Part shown: positions 12,751-24,627 of the stretch, piece after piece
How positions within the stretch are numbered: position 1 is the first letter of the stretch
How the letters are laid out: each line of letters begins with the position of its first letter
Assembly (NCBI GenBank): GCA_024752435.1
Contig: CP103033.1
Coordinates: 1,357,532 to 1,421,531, forward strand
DNA from: Allantophomopsis cytisporea
Lineage: Eukaryota > Ascomycota > Leotiomycetes > Phacidiales > Phacidiaceae
Direction: 5' to 3'
Length of the DNA: 64,000 bases
Translations under genes and position numbers: made by a program
The notes under the pieces: generated by a model
Seen by the model: the letters and a program-made list of their open reading frames with translations, nothing else
Database searches by the model: none
What the model was told of the DNA's origin: nothing

Positions 12751-13638
12751 TGGTTAGATCCGAATACATTAAATCATGGGCTTGATGCACTTTATGACTT
12801 TTGTCATCACAAAATTATTCTGAGAAGATTGTGAAGTATATAATCCTTCACGCTATAATAGTTTTTGATGCCATTACCTACCGCAGTAGATTGCGTCTTG
12901 ACATCGTGTTTGATACTTCATCATAATATGTGAACTATCCTCAGCTTCGAATCTTTTGGAGCATCTAGGATGGAGTCTGAAGTAGATAAGCAGATGAACT
13001 TGTTTGTTACGACCATTCATAGCCATACTATCTACCGATTGTCCTCTTCTACTGTTCGAGTAAAACCGAATCTGGCTTCTATCTATACCCACTCTAGTAA
13101 AAGAAAAGCAATGATCAAACAACAAAGATTCTCACTAAGCCGCGATAGTTCAACATCTACATCTTACTGGTTGATAGCTCCAAGGAGTGTAGCTGGAAAC
13201 CCCTATCAGTCAAATAATCAAACTTATACTGGATATACTATCTGAATCTTTAATGAATAGACTTTGAAACCATCATGAGGAAAACGCGGCCAACGAAGCT
13301 AGAGTAAAGGTATTTTTACCCTGCTATCCTATGCCTTGGTCACAGGTCTAGAGATAACGTCGTAATTGAGCCTCGGTTGTCACAATTACCATTCTCGGCG
13401 TTCTTTGTAGTTACTCAAAAATTGAGAGCTATGATATGACATCTGTAGAGATCGACATATGTACAATAACACTTCAAATAGCTGTCATAGCATCTGATAA
13501 AAGCACACGGCAATGAAGTATATATTCGCTGTATTAAAACACTAAGAGTGGAGACTCAAAGAAATCCCAACCCTAAAACCCATCCTATTACGCCTGAACT
13601 ACCATGCACAAGCAGACTATGCTCCAATAAATTCTGCT
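12751..13638. other. Convergent intergenic region
   Basis: Between the transporter and the minus-strand Bax-inhibitor-like gene. A 91-residue open frame at 12970-13245 overlaps another on the opposite strand and has no motif. Nothing else seen. Confidence 0.5.
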
Positions 13639-14715
13639 CTACTTTCTTCTGTTCTGTTGCATCATCAAGATTTGGACCATACGGATGAAGATGTTGAGGA
13701 AGTCCAATTCGAGACTGATGCTCTCATTGACAGTATCCTTCTTCATCAAACCCCGCTCAGCATATCTAGCGTGGGCAAGAACCTTCTGGACATCGTAAAG
13801 AGTGAATCCACCAAAGACGGCCAAACCACCCCAAAGCCAAATGTTCTCAGTGAAGGCCAAAGTACGTACGGCGGTAACTGGAAGAACCAATGGGGCAAGA
13901 CCAGAAACAGCGACGAGGGCAACACCAGCAAGGAGAGGTCCACCGAGGTAAAGATACTTGTCCTGCTTAGCAGTAGCACCGATAATAGAAATGGATCCCA
14001 TCATAGCGACAGTGTAAAGACCGGCACGAGCCATGATAGCTGGTGGTGCCATGAACATGAGTGGAGCGATGAAGGCGGCTTGAGTAACGTTGAACGCAGT
14101 CCAGAGACCATACTTTTGAACATAGCTATACAAATGTCAGTTTATTATCCTGTGAAAGAATTGGGAGATAGCTTACTTGTCTGGGTCAGTTGCGCGAGTA
14201 CCGTACATAGTTCCGAAAGAGAGAGCAAGACCACCGATCATGACGACCCATGGGTTGGTAGCCATCAATCTATAGACAAAGCCACTTTGGTACATAGCTC
14301 TGGCAGCGACACCAATGATACCAACACCAAGACCAGTGTGCATGAAGGTTTCGTTGAGGTAGGCACGCTCGTAAGGTGGCATACCACCATCCTCACGGGT
14401 TTCGCGGTTGAAGATTGCGTTGAGAGCTACCAAAGTACCACCGAAGAGAGCACCACCGACGGCGAGCTTCTTAAGAACCTCGCTGTTGCCGGCACCAGTA
14501 GCAGCCGGCTGACCCATGTATGTTCGTGATTGCTGGAAGGCATTTCTAGCCTTGCTGAGGGAGGAGATTTGAGTAGTTGATCGAGCAGTGAAGAAGTTGT
14601 TCGCGGGACGAGCAGTGTGAATTGCTCTAGAAACTGGACCGGACTTGAAGGCGAATTTCGAAGCAGCACCGAGGCTAGATGTGAGCCTAAAAGGCTGTCG
14701 CATTGAGAATGCCAT
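13639..14715 (-). CDS. Mitochondrial Bax inhibitor-1 family protein (GHITM/TMBIM5-like)
   Basis: Minus-strand exons 14715-14177 and 14125-13639, with a 51-nt intron (GTAAGC...TATAG), give 341 residues. The first 60 residues are basic and hydroxylated with no acidic residues (MRQPFRLTSSLGAASKFAFK), a clear mitochondrial presequence. From about residue 80 there are eight hydrophobic segments of the Bax inhibitor fold (LAVGGALFGGTLVALNAIF, NPWVVMIGGLALSFGTMYG, AAFIAPLMFM, LVAVSGLAPLVL and others). The C-terminal part contains FTLYDVQKVLAHARY and ISLELDFLNIFIRMVQILM, which match the conserved acidic pore region of the family. The human relative GHITM resides in the inner membrane and is linked to cristae structure and calcium/proton exchange; the fungal role is inferred. 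Confidence 0.9.
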
Positions 14716-15497
14716 TTTTGTTGTGACGATGAATCGATCACTGGAAGATGAAAGAGGAATTGTCGGGATTTGTAGCTGAAGCTACGAAGGCGAAAGGGCT
14801 ATGACGGATTGACAATCGAAAGCTCTCGAATATTTTGCGGCCTCGGTTGTAAGGCGGATATGCTAACTCCGAGGCTGAATTCGCGTTTACATCATGCCTA
14901 GATCATATGATTTCGCGCGTCTCTTCGCGGTAAAAGTGGTTTAGAACCAATCATTTGGTAGACTTTCGTCGGGAAATTATTTCTTATTGTTACACAGATA
15001 TTCTGTGTAAATGACGTATTGATAACGCGGTTTCTCGTTGCCCAATCACTGTCGATTTCATACGTACGGACGACAAACATAATTTCCTTTTCCTTTTCCT
15101 TTTCCGTGGGAATTCTATGATTCCCTATAAAGGTATGATAGTCTGTCACTAACAAAATGGAATGTGATATATAATCTTTGTAGTACAGTTGAGGTTTGAG
15201 TTTGTTTCTGCCACTAGAAATTAAATATAAAACTGTGACGAGGATTTTCATCAATTCTAAAATACAAGGAAATAGCCAAGCCAAGATAATGATTTCGAAA
15301 GGTGTCTATATTCTTCCAGTTTGATACCAGTTCAACTTCACCGGAATTCCATGCAATGGTAAAATATCACATCAGCAACGAAAAATGCACATGATAGTCT
15401 AGTCATGTCTTTCGTTCCATCATATCTAAGTATTTCCAATTCCCAAACCAACCGAAGTGGAACCAACTTTTTCCCTCTCCAAATTTTAGTCGCCTGT
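14716..15497. other. Intergenic with short pyrimidine repeat
   Basis: Promoter region of the Bax-inhibitor-like gene and downstream region of TMA20, which lies on the same strand. A 128-residue minus-strand frame (15284-14898) has no motif and spans a simple repeat, so it is not called. The repeat is four TTTTCC-type units at about 15083-15105. Confidence 0.5.
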
Positions 15498-16153
15498 TCA
15501 ATCAGTATGCAACCTCCAAAGCCCATCACCTAAGTAATGCGCATCCTCAACAACTGGTCCCTTCCCCTTCGCCTTAACATCCTCAGTGCCCATACTCAAT
15601 AAACCTACAGCTGTAGCCTCCTCCTTGCCTTCAGCGACAACAACGACCGGCTCTCCCTCTTTCAATTGCTTATCGGCATCTGGCAAGACTCCACCATTAC
15701 TCGTAAGTCCTGGAGCCATGAGCGTAGCACCTGATAGGACGAAGCGGATGGCGCCGCGATCAATACCGATTGTTGGGAAGCATTGCGGGAAGCGGTGGAC
15801 GAGACGGAGATGGGGGAGTAGAGCGTCGGTCATATGTTGGAAGAAGACTGGCGTTGGGCCGACGAGATAGAGAGTGACTCTGTCTGGACTACAAACAATT
15901 AGCACATACTTGCCAGATAGTATGGGTCTGTCAGGCGTACATCTTCATAGCATCTAGCTGCTCTTTCTTAGGAATGATCTCATCGATATATGGTGCTAGT
16001 AACGGGTATGTATTGACGACTTGAGTTCGAATTGCGCGCTGCACAGACGACTTGACCTTCGACTTGGAGCCGGGAGTGATACTGTAATAAGCGCATTAGC
16101 TTTTGTAGTAGGAGAGGAGAGTTTGCATGACCGGTATACTCTTTCTTGAACAT
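15498..16153 (-). CDS. TMA20: Translation machinery-associated protein 20 (MCT-1 homologue, PUA domain)
   Basis: Minus-strand exons 16153-16140, 16081-15941 and 15888-15498 (introns of 58 and 52 nt) give 181 residues, the same length as yeast Tma20. The first exon is only 14 nt and encodes MFKK plus two bases. The second opens DITPGSKSKVKSSVQRAIR, and the third starts in IPDRVTLYLVGPTPVFFQH. The pre-PUA region covers about residues 1-90 and the PUA RNA-binding domain about 92-175 (GAIRFVLSGATLMAPGLTSNGG, then EPVVVVAEGKEEATAVGLLSM). Tma20 with Tma22 recycles 40S subunits after termination and binds the ribosome. It is divergent from the MTA phosphorylase gene across 603 bp. Confidence 0.92.
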
Positions 16154-16756
16154 GTTGGCGGTTAGGAAGTATTGTGGATTGTAGGGAAGTTACGAGCGAT
16201 TGCGGTGAAGTTCATTCATGTCAAGCAGCTTTCTACCCCACTACGGTACTTGTTGCCCCTCCTTAAGCGAGTGGGGTGCGTCTTTGCTTGACTTGCAGAT
16301 GATTCTGAATCACAAGACAGCATTTAAGGATTTCTGTGCAAGGATTTATGAAGTTTGAATTATGTTATCCTCATGGATCATCGCACTTCGACTCTACTGG
16401 TAGTTGATAGTGAACAATTCTATCCTCTTCAAAATGTATAACCACTCAGTATATCTGCCGTGCCATCTTATCTGTCGCATGGATGAACATACATCTCTGG
16501 GTTGAAGTTGGTAATGCACCAAGGTAGACGATTCAACATGACCTCAGTCTCAATCTCTTAGTATTCAAGTTGTTTCAAAAACGTGGTTGACCGAGATGGC
16601 TGAATAATGATGGTGACTTATCTACGTTATCGTAGAACCAATGGCACGGCTGACGTGATAGAAAGGCTGAAGAGAATTTTGACCCCGCCAAACCCCGCCA
16701 TTATGTACTGTCAACTGAGCTTCGAGAATCACCTTTGATAACCTTAAGTCATTGTC
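16154..16756. promoter_or_regulatory. Divergent promoter region between TMA20 and MTA phosphorylase
   Basis: No gene. Contains a CCCCGCCA duplication near 16683-16700 (CCCCGCCAAACCCCGCCA), a possible GC-rich upstream element about 60 bp before the phosphorylase ATG. Function is inferred from position only. Confidence 0.35.
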
Positions 16757-17808
16757 ATGTCATCTCTTCCAACCACTTACGACGGTACGTGATATATTGG
16801 GTGATGCCTTTTATAAGCCTCCAACTTTGTGAAGATTTCCGTAAACTAATAACTATTTCCCTTAGGCCCGGTCCGCATCGCCGTCATCGGCGGCACCGGC
16901 CTTCAAAAGCTTGAGAACTACCAGCCAGTTGCTGTTCTCAATGTCGAAACGCCATGGGGAACGCCCTCCTCCCCAATATCAATCCTCCAGCACAATGGCA
17001 CACCTGTCGCTTTCCTATCTCGACACGGAGCCCATCACGAACATGCTCCACATGAGGTCCCATCGCGCGCCAACATTGCTGCGCTTCGCAAGATCGGTGT
17101 ACGAACTATCATCGCCTTCTCAGCTGTAGGTTCTTTGCAAGAGCAGATTAGACCTAGGGATTTCGTTGTCCCAGATCAGATTATCGACAGAACCAAGGGC
17201 ATTAGACCCTTCACTTTCTTTGAGAAGGGTGTTGTTGGCCATGTTGGATTCGCGGATCCTTTTGATGCGAAGGTTGGAAAGGTTATCAGTGCCTGTGGAC
17301 ATGCTCTTGAGGGTGAGGGTGTGAAGATGCACGATGAAGGAACCGTCGTCTGCATGGGTGAGTGACATTCATGATATGCATAAGTGTACATTACTAACGA
17401 CTCGTAGAGGGGCCACAATTCTCGACTCGTGCTGAGTCTCACATGTACCGTGCTTGGGGTGGCTCTGTTATTAACATGTCCGCCTTGCCAGAAGCCAAGC
17501 TTGCTCGTGAAGCTGAGATTGCCTATCAGATGATCTGTATGGCCACTGACTACGACTGCTGGCACTCAACCGAAGACGTTGACGTCTCTATGGTAATGGG
17601 TCACATGCAAGCTAATGGAGGTAACGCTAGAAAGCTTGTTGGTACTGTTCTTGACGAGCTCATGAAGAAGGAACATGAGGACGTCGTTGCTGCTAAGCAC
17701 TTAGAGGGTGCCAGTAAGGGTGCCGTTGATTTCATGACCCATAAGGAGGCTAGACCAGCAGAAACACTTGCGAAGTTGGATTGGCTGTTCCCAGGGTACT
17801 GGAGCTAA
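16757..17808 (+). CDS. MEU1: S-methyl-5'-thioadenosine phosphorylase
   Basis: Exons 16757-16784, 16866-17357 and 17408-17808 (introns of 81 and 50 nt) give 306 residues. It catalyses phosphorolysis of 5'-methylthioadenosine to adenine and methylthioribose-1-phosphate in the methionine salvage pathway, in the cytoplasm and nucleus. Diagnostic motifs are the N-terminal AVIGGTGL phosphate loop, LSRHGAHHEHAPHEVP (phosphate and substrate binding), FSAVGSLQEQIRPRDFVVPDQ, and EGPQFSTRAES (base and ribose site) spanning the third exon start. The ATG at 16757 leads directly through a 28-nt exon into the conserved PVRIAVIGG strand. Length is normal for the trimeric enzyme. Confidence 0.95.
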
Positions 17809-18439
17809 ATATATCATTGTTAGAAACTAGATCTGGTTACCAACTCGTATCACTTGCTTTTTTCATGAGCGCTGTGTTTCAAGCGGCTGCCCAGATTTTT
17901 TGCAATATGAAATGCTTTGTGGTCGAGGTTGGTGAAGACATCGGGAACATTGAAGCGTATAAGAAGTAAAACTTTGCACATTACAAGTTAACGCGGCCCC
18001 TTTCTTTTTGCGGCGGCGATAATTTGACGTCCTTATTCGACTTTATACATATTAGAAACGCTTGGTTCTGCACATCGAAAATCACCAAGTGGAGTTCGGG
18101 AGATTTCCATAATCCCTAGACATAGTCACAATTTCACTAATTACGAGCAGATAATCGGGATCCTGTCCTAGGAGATCTCATCCAGTAAATATATAGATGT
18201 GCTGCCATGCGCCTGCATGAATCCGTGCTGGCCTTCATATAATATACCTCTTCAGGCATCCAGCTCCCTCATCTACAGTGTTTTCATAATCCTCAATTGA
18301 AGTGGACGCACTCATGACATTGACCTCCACACAATACTACACCTACCCCACAATCGATCACTCTTTCTCCATCTCTCAGATCCACATTAATCACCTACCC
18401 CAGTGCCCCGCAATCTCTATAACAATCTCCTAAGCCCAC
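17809..18439. other. Convergent intergenic region
   Basis: Between MTA phosphorylase and minus-strand NCE101. A 62-residue frame at 17781-17969 overlaps the end of the phosphorylase and has no features. Nothing else recognised. Confidence 0.5.
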
Positions 18440-18730
18440 TCACTTCAATGCCTTCAAATCGCCTTCTCTTGGAAATCCTAGCCGCCTATACAGTAGCATA
18501 TCAGTATGTAAGCAACGCTATGAACCGGGCACAGCACAGTAACCAAACATAGAAGCTGGGCTGTAGAAGGGAAAGAACACTCACCTCCTTCCAGCATCGA
18601 GCGTTTCCTGTGTACTCCGGCCTTGATCCTTCTCTTCTCTGTTTATACGCAACGCAGCGGCAGATAGCCCGATGAAGGCGGCAAAAAAAGGGTCTGCGAC
18701 TTTAGAGATCAGGAAAGTTGGTGTGGACAT
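18440..18730 (-). CDS. NCE101: Non-classical export protein Nce101-like, 63 aa
   Basis: A small gene: minus-strand exons 18730-18585 and 18485-18440, with a 99-nt intron (GTGAGT...TATAG), give 63 residues. The sequence begins MSTPTFLISKVADPFFAAFIG, continues with one transmembrane helix ending at SAAALRINREEK, and ends RLGFPREGDLKALK. This matches the short fungal Nce101 family, named from a yeast screen for export of proteins lacking signal peptides; its molecular action is not known. The joined frame has the expected family length, and the basic residues directly after the helix support a single-pass membrane protein. Confidence 0.85.
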
Positions 18731-19998
18731 TGTCGTTGCGATCTTAGAATCGGTGCGATGCGTCTTATGACTTTACTGAGAGGCGTGAATAGAGGTTATA
18801 TGCTGTATGATTGCGTTGTACAATGATGTAAGATCTGTGATATCTTATTTTGTGCCGCTGCGTGAATTGAATGTAATTGATTCGATTGATTGATCATATG
18901 CTTTTCATGAAGCTATGACGGTGGAAGCTGGGCGGGATTTGCCGCTTAAAGCTGGGGAACTCGGCTCGGCCTCATATGCTGCGATATTGAGTACTACGTA
19001 CCGGTACAATAATTGCAATTCTGAGTGCTCTGGTGAGGAAGAGAAGAAAGATATAAGACGGTGATGAGTTTCCTGCACTTATACCTTCTTGTCACATGTA
19101 CCATGTAATGTGCTGCGGTATTACGAACAAATGTTGAGAGATTCGAAGTAGATAGATTTTCCTCTGTTCTCCTGTGATACCTTACGGTATAAACTCCGAA
19201 TTCGTCTTATCACCTCACATAGATCCTGTTCAAGGGACCCGCGGCCTTCATTCGGGCATGATAATCTCATCGCTGGGTTACTCTCTGCAATGCCCAAAGG
19301 TTACGTTGCACAGCAGTGGTAGTACGAGCATTGGTGACGCTTCAATGGTCCAAAGCTGTATGGAATTTCTTGAAGCTCTATAGCGTACAAATGTTGACTA
19401 AATATGCTTATTTCTACGCCTTGATTGGCAATCTCATGTGCGAACATGCACAGCAAGACATCCCCAATGCAGAAAGCATGGGGTTTGATTGATTCGCCTC
19501 GATATTGGCAAGTCTTCGCAGTCGTTCGTCGGCCATTTGTTTGATTACGCGTGTGACGACTATCCTACTTTCAAGCTTCTTGGGTATCATGACTTTAGAT
19601 AAAGGGAAGCGCATATGCCACACAACACCAGTCATCATAACTTTCATTTCAAAACTGCACAACCGTTTCCGGATCTCCGAACTTCACCTAGTAGAGGCAT
19701 AGGCCATTATGGATCAATACTCACTTACAGGTAGCACTTCATTACATGCCTACTTCACTCTCGTTGTCTTCGAGGTAGCAAACAATCAAAATCTAATTCC
19801 ACATACCTCCGCACGCTCAGTTGCTTGTTTCTCTCCTCGTGCCTTATGCCTCTTTACATAGGCCTTGGTTATACAACGTATGATACACACTTGACAATAT
19901 GTACGCCGAGAACTAACGACTTCGTTCCTTCTAAACTCCAATATAGAAAGTCCGTGTGTAGTTGTTTACATAGGTTCTGTGGGAGAGTAAATACGATC
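18731..19998. other. Intergenic, possible unassigned minus-strand remnant
   Basis: Includes the NCE101 promoter. A minus-strand open segment at 19662-19414 (contains RIVVTRVIKQMADERLRRLANIE) has protein-like composition but no start context or domain I know. It competes with a plus-strand frame over the same bases. Not called as a gene. Confidence 0.35.
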
Positions 19999-21690
19999 AT
20001 GTTTACTAGCATCGACTCCCAAGACAGTGCAAGGTATATAGGACTTGAGAGCCTTCCATCGAAACTTCTCCCACAGATTGTCACTTAACTACCCGACCTG
20101 GTGTCTCTTGATGGCCTCCTTAGAGCAACGCCAGATACGTTTCGCCTGTTTGATGGGTATGGTGTTGAGATTTTTGAGGCAGTCTCTTCATCTGGATGCA
20201 CACTTGGCCACATCCAGATGATCTTTCGCATCAAAGTTGACATGCAATCTTCAACAATCCCAATACAAAATCTGAACGACTCCATAGAGTTGGTTACGAA
20301 GGAATATATGCTGCACTGGGTCAGGAGTTCTGAGAAAGAATTTGATCCTGTAAATCTATCCCGAAGTACGCAGCTGATGATATTGGGTAGCATTCTAGCC
20401 GTAGCTCGATATATAATTTTTCTTGCAATAGACTGCCTTAAGTGCTATCTTGATTGTTTCAAAAATCTTAGGCAAGAGCACCTCCTCGACAGAATATTTC
20501 AGCTTCTGTGATGGCATCGGTCCTGATAACAAATACATTTCAATACGGCAGCTTAAACCCGAAATCCGGAGATACCTTGTACGCGATATTGGACCGTCTT
20601 CTTGGGTCGAGGAGCAGCACGTGTTGCGAAATTTCTGGCGTATGCAGATCTTCTACGAGCTCAAGAAGGCTGCTGCGCATTCATTGCTTAAGGTGGCTAA
20701 AGGAAGACGTTAGAAGACTAAATGATATGGAACCTGAGAAATGTATCGCGTAAATGTAAGTACATACGAGTATTGCTACTAACCATTTCAATCTGAGGGA
20801 GAAGTGGAGGTCGCTATCTTTGATTACAATCGAGATACTTGGAACAACTTAGCTGATAGACGTGTCCGGCCGATTTCAGGGAGCCAGGGGGTGAAGAGAG
20901 ATCGCCTGTGTCTGTTCCTGGCCCCAAAGATTGGAAGTATCTCACTATGTGGTCCCCACCAGCTCACCAAGTTTTCGTGGAACGAATAGCAGAACTCCAC
21001 ATAGAGACATGGAATATCTTGGCACCTATGGCGAACATTCACCCTCGAAAGGAAAACTATTCGATCCATTAGTTGCTTAGCAGTTTCAGTTATGGGATGC
21101 CAAGAGAATGATAGGTATGAGCTTTTGCCCCTACAAGATACAGAGATTAAGGCGGATCACTTGTATTATTACGCTCGGAGAAGCATTCTTAGCCCCTGAT
21201 GAGCTGATGGAAATAGAAAACGGAAGCGAACAAACGCGGCGCGCCAGATTAGAAATTCGTACTGCTAGGGTTGAGGATGAAAGCTATTGATACGGGCTAC
21301 TTGAATATGCAGACATAAATACGAAAGACTTAATCGCCTATTGGTTGACCTTTTCTACGCATTACGGAGTACAAGAGATCCAATAATCAACTTGAAACAT
21401 AAGGCAGACTTGGATATTCCCGACATTAAGTTATACAACCTATATTCGTGGATTTCGAAGAAACATTACAGAGGTTTATAAGATTTGAAAATGATTGCAA
21501 ACTGGAGGTGCAGAAGCTCGCATTTGATCGATCTGCTTTCCACAGATTCCACCTCGAACTCCGATCCGTATTTCACATAGAATCGAAAAAACTAGATAAT
21601 GGACAGGATTGCCAAGATGGGCGGAACTTTAGAAGTCCACAGATCTGTATCACATCTGGCGTATCTCTAATGAACAAACGTATGCAGTGA
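19999..21690 (+). pseudogene. F-box protein pseudogene
   Basis: Translation from the ATG at 19999 gives an F-box-like N-terminus (IGLESLPSKLLPQIVT, stop, LPDLVSLDGLLRATPDTFRLF). The TAA at 20086-20088 sits inside the F-box where a Tyr-like residue is expected. The same frame then runs to about 20511. Protein-like sequence resumes one frame over at about 20480-20713 (RQLKPEIRRYLVRDIGPSSW, YELKKAAAHSLLKVAK), and further fragments lie near 20804-20989 and 21448-21690 (FEETLQRFIRFENDCKLEVQ). At least one nonsense codon and one or more frameshifts are therefore present. F-box proteins usually bind Skp1 and select substrates for SCF ubiquitin ligases. Fungi carry large, fast-turning families of these, so decay of one copy is ordinary. 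Confidence 0.6.
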
Positions 21691-21900
21691 GGGCAGTAGT
21701 AGCAGTTGGAAATCAATCACAAAATTCATCTTGGAGAGGAATACGTGCTCGCTGGTACCATGATAAAACACAACCGTACAAGAGAATCCAATGCTGGGTA
21801 TATCAATATTAAGGTGTATTGTTACAAAGCTTTACAGACATATCTTCCAAATGCAATAATGCAGCATCCGCTAAATAATCGCTTGCTCTTGTCGTCAATC

Positions 21901-22972
21901 TCAACCACTCTTCTCCAAAATATTCTTGAACTCGTCCAGCTCGTCTTTCGGGATTGGATATGTATGTTCCATGGCAGGATACACTCTACTCTTTACCTCG
22001 TTCTTATAATTCTCAATCGCTCTTTGCGCCTCCTTATACACATCTCCATATTGCTTTACAAATTTTGGAATGAACCTGCCTGCAGGAAAGTTTCCAGTCA
22101 TGTCAATCTGGACAAGGACCTGTCCAGAGCAACCGTTACCAGCACCAATTCCAATTGTTGGAATGGTGAGTTTTTGGGTAATTAGAGAAGCAACTTCAGC
22201 TGGTACAGCTTCGATGACAACAGCGAAGCAACCTGCTTCTTGTACAGCTAGGGCATCATCAAGGACCTTTAATGCACCTGCGGTTGTTTTCCCTTGGACC
22301 CTAAAGCCTCCAAGTGAATTTTGTCTTTGCGGTGTGAGGCCGATGTGGCCTAGGACTGGGATACCAGCTGTAGTGATTTTCTTGATAGAGGGAGCCATCT
22401 CACGACCGCCTTCAAGCTTAACACCTTGTACCCTTCCCTCTTTAACAAACCGAATTGCAGACCGAAGAGCTTGCTCAGGGGATACCTCGTAAGAACCCAT
22501 AGGAAGATCGCCAACCTGTAAAGAAGTCTTAGCGTCTCTTTATGAGATAGATTAGAAAAATACACACAGTGAAGGCTGTTTTAGCGGCTCTGCTCACACT
22601 CTTACAATGTAGCAGCATCTCTTCTATAAGTACCTCACTCGTATCCTCCATGCCTAGAGCAACCATAGCCAAACTGTCTCCAACAAGAACGACTTCTATA
22701 CCGGCCGAGTCGGCGACATGCCCGGAAGGGAAATCGTGCGCTGTAAGAACGGTAATTGGATCGCCCTTGGTATGCATGGTCTTGAGAGTGTTCAACGTGA
22801 CCTTCTTCCTAACCGGTACACCCGTCGCACCCATAGGACTATGCGAGCTTTTCCTAACTTGCGCCCACGCCGGCGCAGTAAGATTTACGGCAGCGATTCG
22901 TGTCGCCCATGTAGTCAACGATGGTCGCCCGAGAGATAGAGCACTCCGAGGGCTCAAGACACGGTACGACAT
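21901..22972 (-). CDS. ECM31: 3-methyl-2-oxobutanoate hydroxymethyltransferase (ketopantoate hydroxymethyltransferase)
   Basis: Minus-strand exons 22972-22568 and 22515-21901, with a 52-nt intron (GTGTGT...TACAG), give 339 residues. It transfers a hydroxymethyl group from methylene-tetrahydrofolate to 2-oxoisovalerate, the first committed step of pantothenate and CoA synthesis. The N-terminal 45 residues look like a mitochondrial presequence (SPRSALSLGRPSLTTWATRIAAV). The PanB barrel follows with LTAHDFPSGHVADSAGIEVVLVGDSLAMV (Mg-binding Asp), VGDLPMGSYE immediately after the splice, VKLEGG, GHIGLTPQ and IGIGAGNGCSGQVLV. The residues KKVTLNTLKTMHTKGDPITVL lead into the barrel as in fungal orthologues. 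It is divergent from NPR2 with only 281 bp between the two start codons. Confidence 0.95.
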
Positions 22973-23253
22973 TGCGGAAAAAGCGGGCGTTGAGCGACGG
23001 AAAACTCCACAGGTTTGAGAGAAAGATGATTGAGAGATGTGGCCATTTTGTGGCGAGCGTCAGCCCTTTTGTTGGTAATTGTCGTGATGAAGCCTGCGGC
23101 GCACATCTCAGTCGGCTTTTGCCTCGCGACTTTTTTTGTGTAATGTCGGACATATGGCGGGGCCGAGGTTAAAAGTACCCATTTGGTAAGCTCACAACGA
23201 GGCTGATTTCCCCAGATCGCACGTGTGCACTTCGGACCTTTCAAGGACCAGTC

Positions 23254-24627
23254 ATGGCGATTGCGGGCATATTTTATGCTCGTTTCCTTCCTCAGGAAGG
23301 TCAGTATATTCAAATCATTCACTCGCTCATTGAAGGAATTAGCATGAATGTTTACGCATCACAGGAATAAAAATCATCCATCAGAATCCACGTGGCTGTA
23401 TCGTTCCAGAAGAGGGCGTCAAGAACAGCACTCTGTTCCCCTTCGATGCAGTTCAAGAGTTCATAATTCCTCGACAAGCTTTCTGTAATCGTTACATCAC
23501 TATCAATTCTCCTTGTAACAAGTACGTCATCCTCGGCTTTCCTGTCTGTATCAAAGATGAGAAGTATGTTCGCAACGAGTTCATCTTCAACTTTGGCTTG
23601 GTCATTCCGTCTGAGTCTGATACGTTGCCCTATGAAGCTGTTGTCAGGAGATTAGCTAGTACTTTTCAGGAAATGGAGTTGCAGGATCAATTTCTGAGTG
23701 AGGAGAGTGGACCAAAGACCAAAGGACGAAGAGCAATTTCGGCTTTGATTGAGATTATCCTCCATGATCTCAATAGCTACGGCGAGTGCAAGATCCCAAT
23801 TGGTAAGCGAGGTCGAGAGTTAATATTTGAATTATGCTAATCAGATAGATACTGCTAACGAGATCAACATGAAGCTCTTCCCTGCCCGGGAAAACCCACC
23901 ACCAGTCAAAGCCTGGCACGTACCGATTCTCAATGGCAAGCTTGACAACCTTATTGACGATACTTGGGATATCACCATGAAGCGTGTCATTCCATTTATT
24001 GACGGTGTTTGTGATGTTCAAAGTATCTCAGTCCGAGCAGATGTAGCTCTCGATCTCACCAAGATCGCTCTTCGCCATCTCCTCTACTACAAGGCCATTG
24101 AGCTTCTCGATATGTTCTTCTTCTCCAATATTTATGCTTGCACTCCCACCATCTCCGAGTTTGTAAGCAGCTATGACATGCAGCGTGAGTGCATCGACTA
24201 TATCAAGATGCCCGATGGTGACGAGGTCACTGGATATACAGTCTGCAGATACTACACCTCATTCGTCCAGGGTCGCGATGTCAAGCAATGGTTGTTCCAG
24301 TGCCATGAGGGAGAGAAGACTTTCCGCACAATTGATATCCGCCGCCTTGTCCAGTTCGGTGTTACAAAAGGCTTTCTCTATAGGGTCCACAAGCACGTTG
24401 TTTCAGCACAGAAGATGGCCGAAGAGGATTTTGAGAAGAAGGAGATCAAGAAGCTGGACCTGAGAGATGAGGATGATGATGAGTCCGAGGAGGAGATCGA
24501 TCTTGAGCAGTACGCTGATGGTCTTCATTGTTTCGATCAGATAAACGTCGAAACTGGTTTGAGGGATACAGAGATTATCACAAAGCTCAGAGAGAATGGT
24601 GGCACTTATGATATCCTGTATCGTTGA
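23254..24627 (+). CDS. NPR2: Nitrogen permease regulator 2 (GATOR1/SEACIT subunit)
   Basis: Exons 23254-23299, 23365-23802 and 23849-24627 (introns of 65 and 46 nt) give 420 residues. The N-terminus MAIAGIFYARFLPQEGIKIIHQNP is the start of the NPR2 longin-like domain. Conserved segments follow: YVILGFPVCIKDEKYVRNEFIFNFG, ALIEIILHDLNSYGEC, PPPVKAWHVPIL, DVALDLTKIALRHLLYYKAIELLD, and a C-terminal winged-helix-like part with RLVQFGVTKGFLYRVHKH. Npr2 with Npr3 and Iml1 forms the GTPase-activating complex that shuts down TORC1 when amino acids are scarce. At the second acceptor, CAG would create an immediate stop, so the downstream ATAG four bases later is used. An acidic linker (RDEDDDESEEEIDLEQ) lies near residue 355. 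Confidence 0.93.

Noticed and set aside
13657..14529. 290-residue plus-strand open frame
   Set aside because: It lies antisense to the well-supported Bax-inhibitor-like gene, runs across its intron, and has a Ser/Thr/His-rich composition without domains.
14898..15284. 128-residue minus-strand frame
   Set aside because: Crosses a simple CCTTTT repeat that yields a KEKEKE run, with no motif or splice signals.
15586..15870. 94-residue plus-strand frame
   Set aside because: Antisense to the PUA-domain exon of TMA20.
22070..23018. Plus-strand frames of 140 and 149 residues
   Set aside because: Antisense to the ketopantoate hydroxymethyltransferase exons, low-quality composition, no motif.
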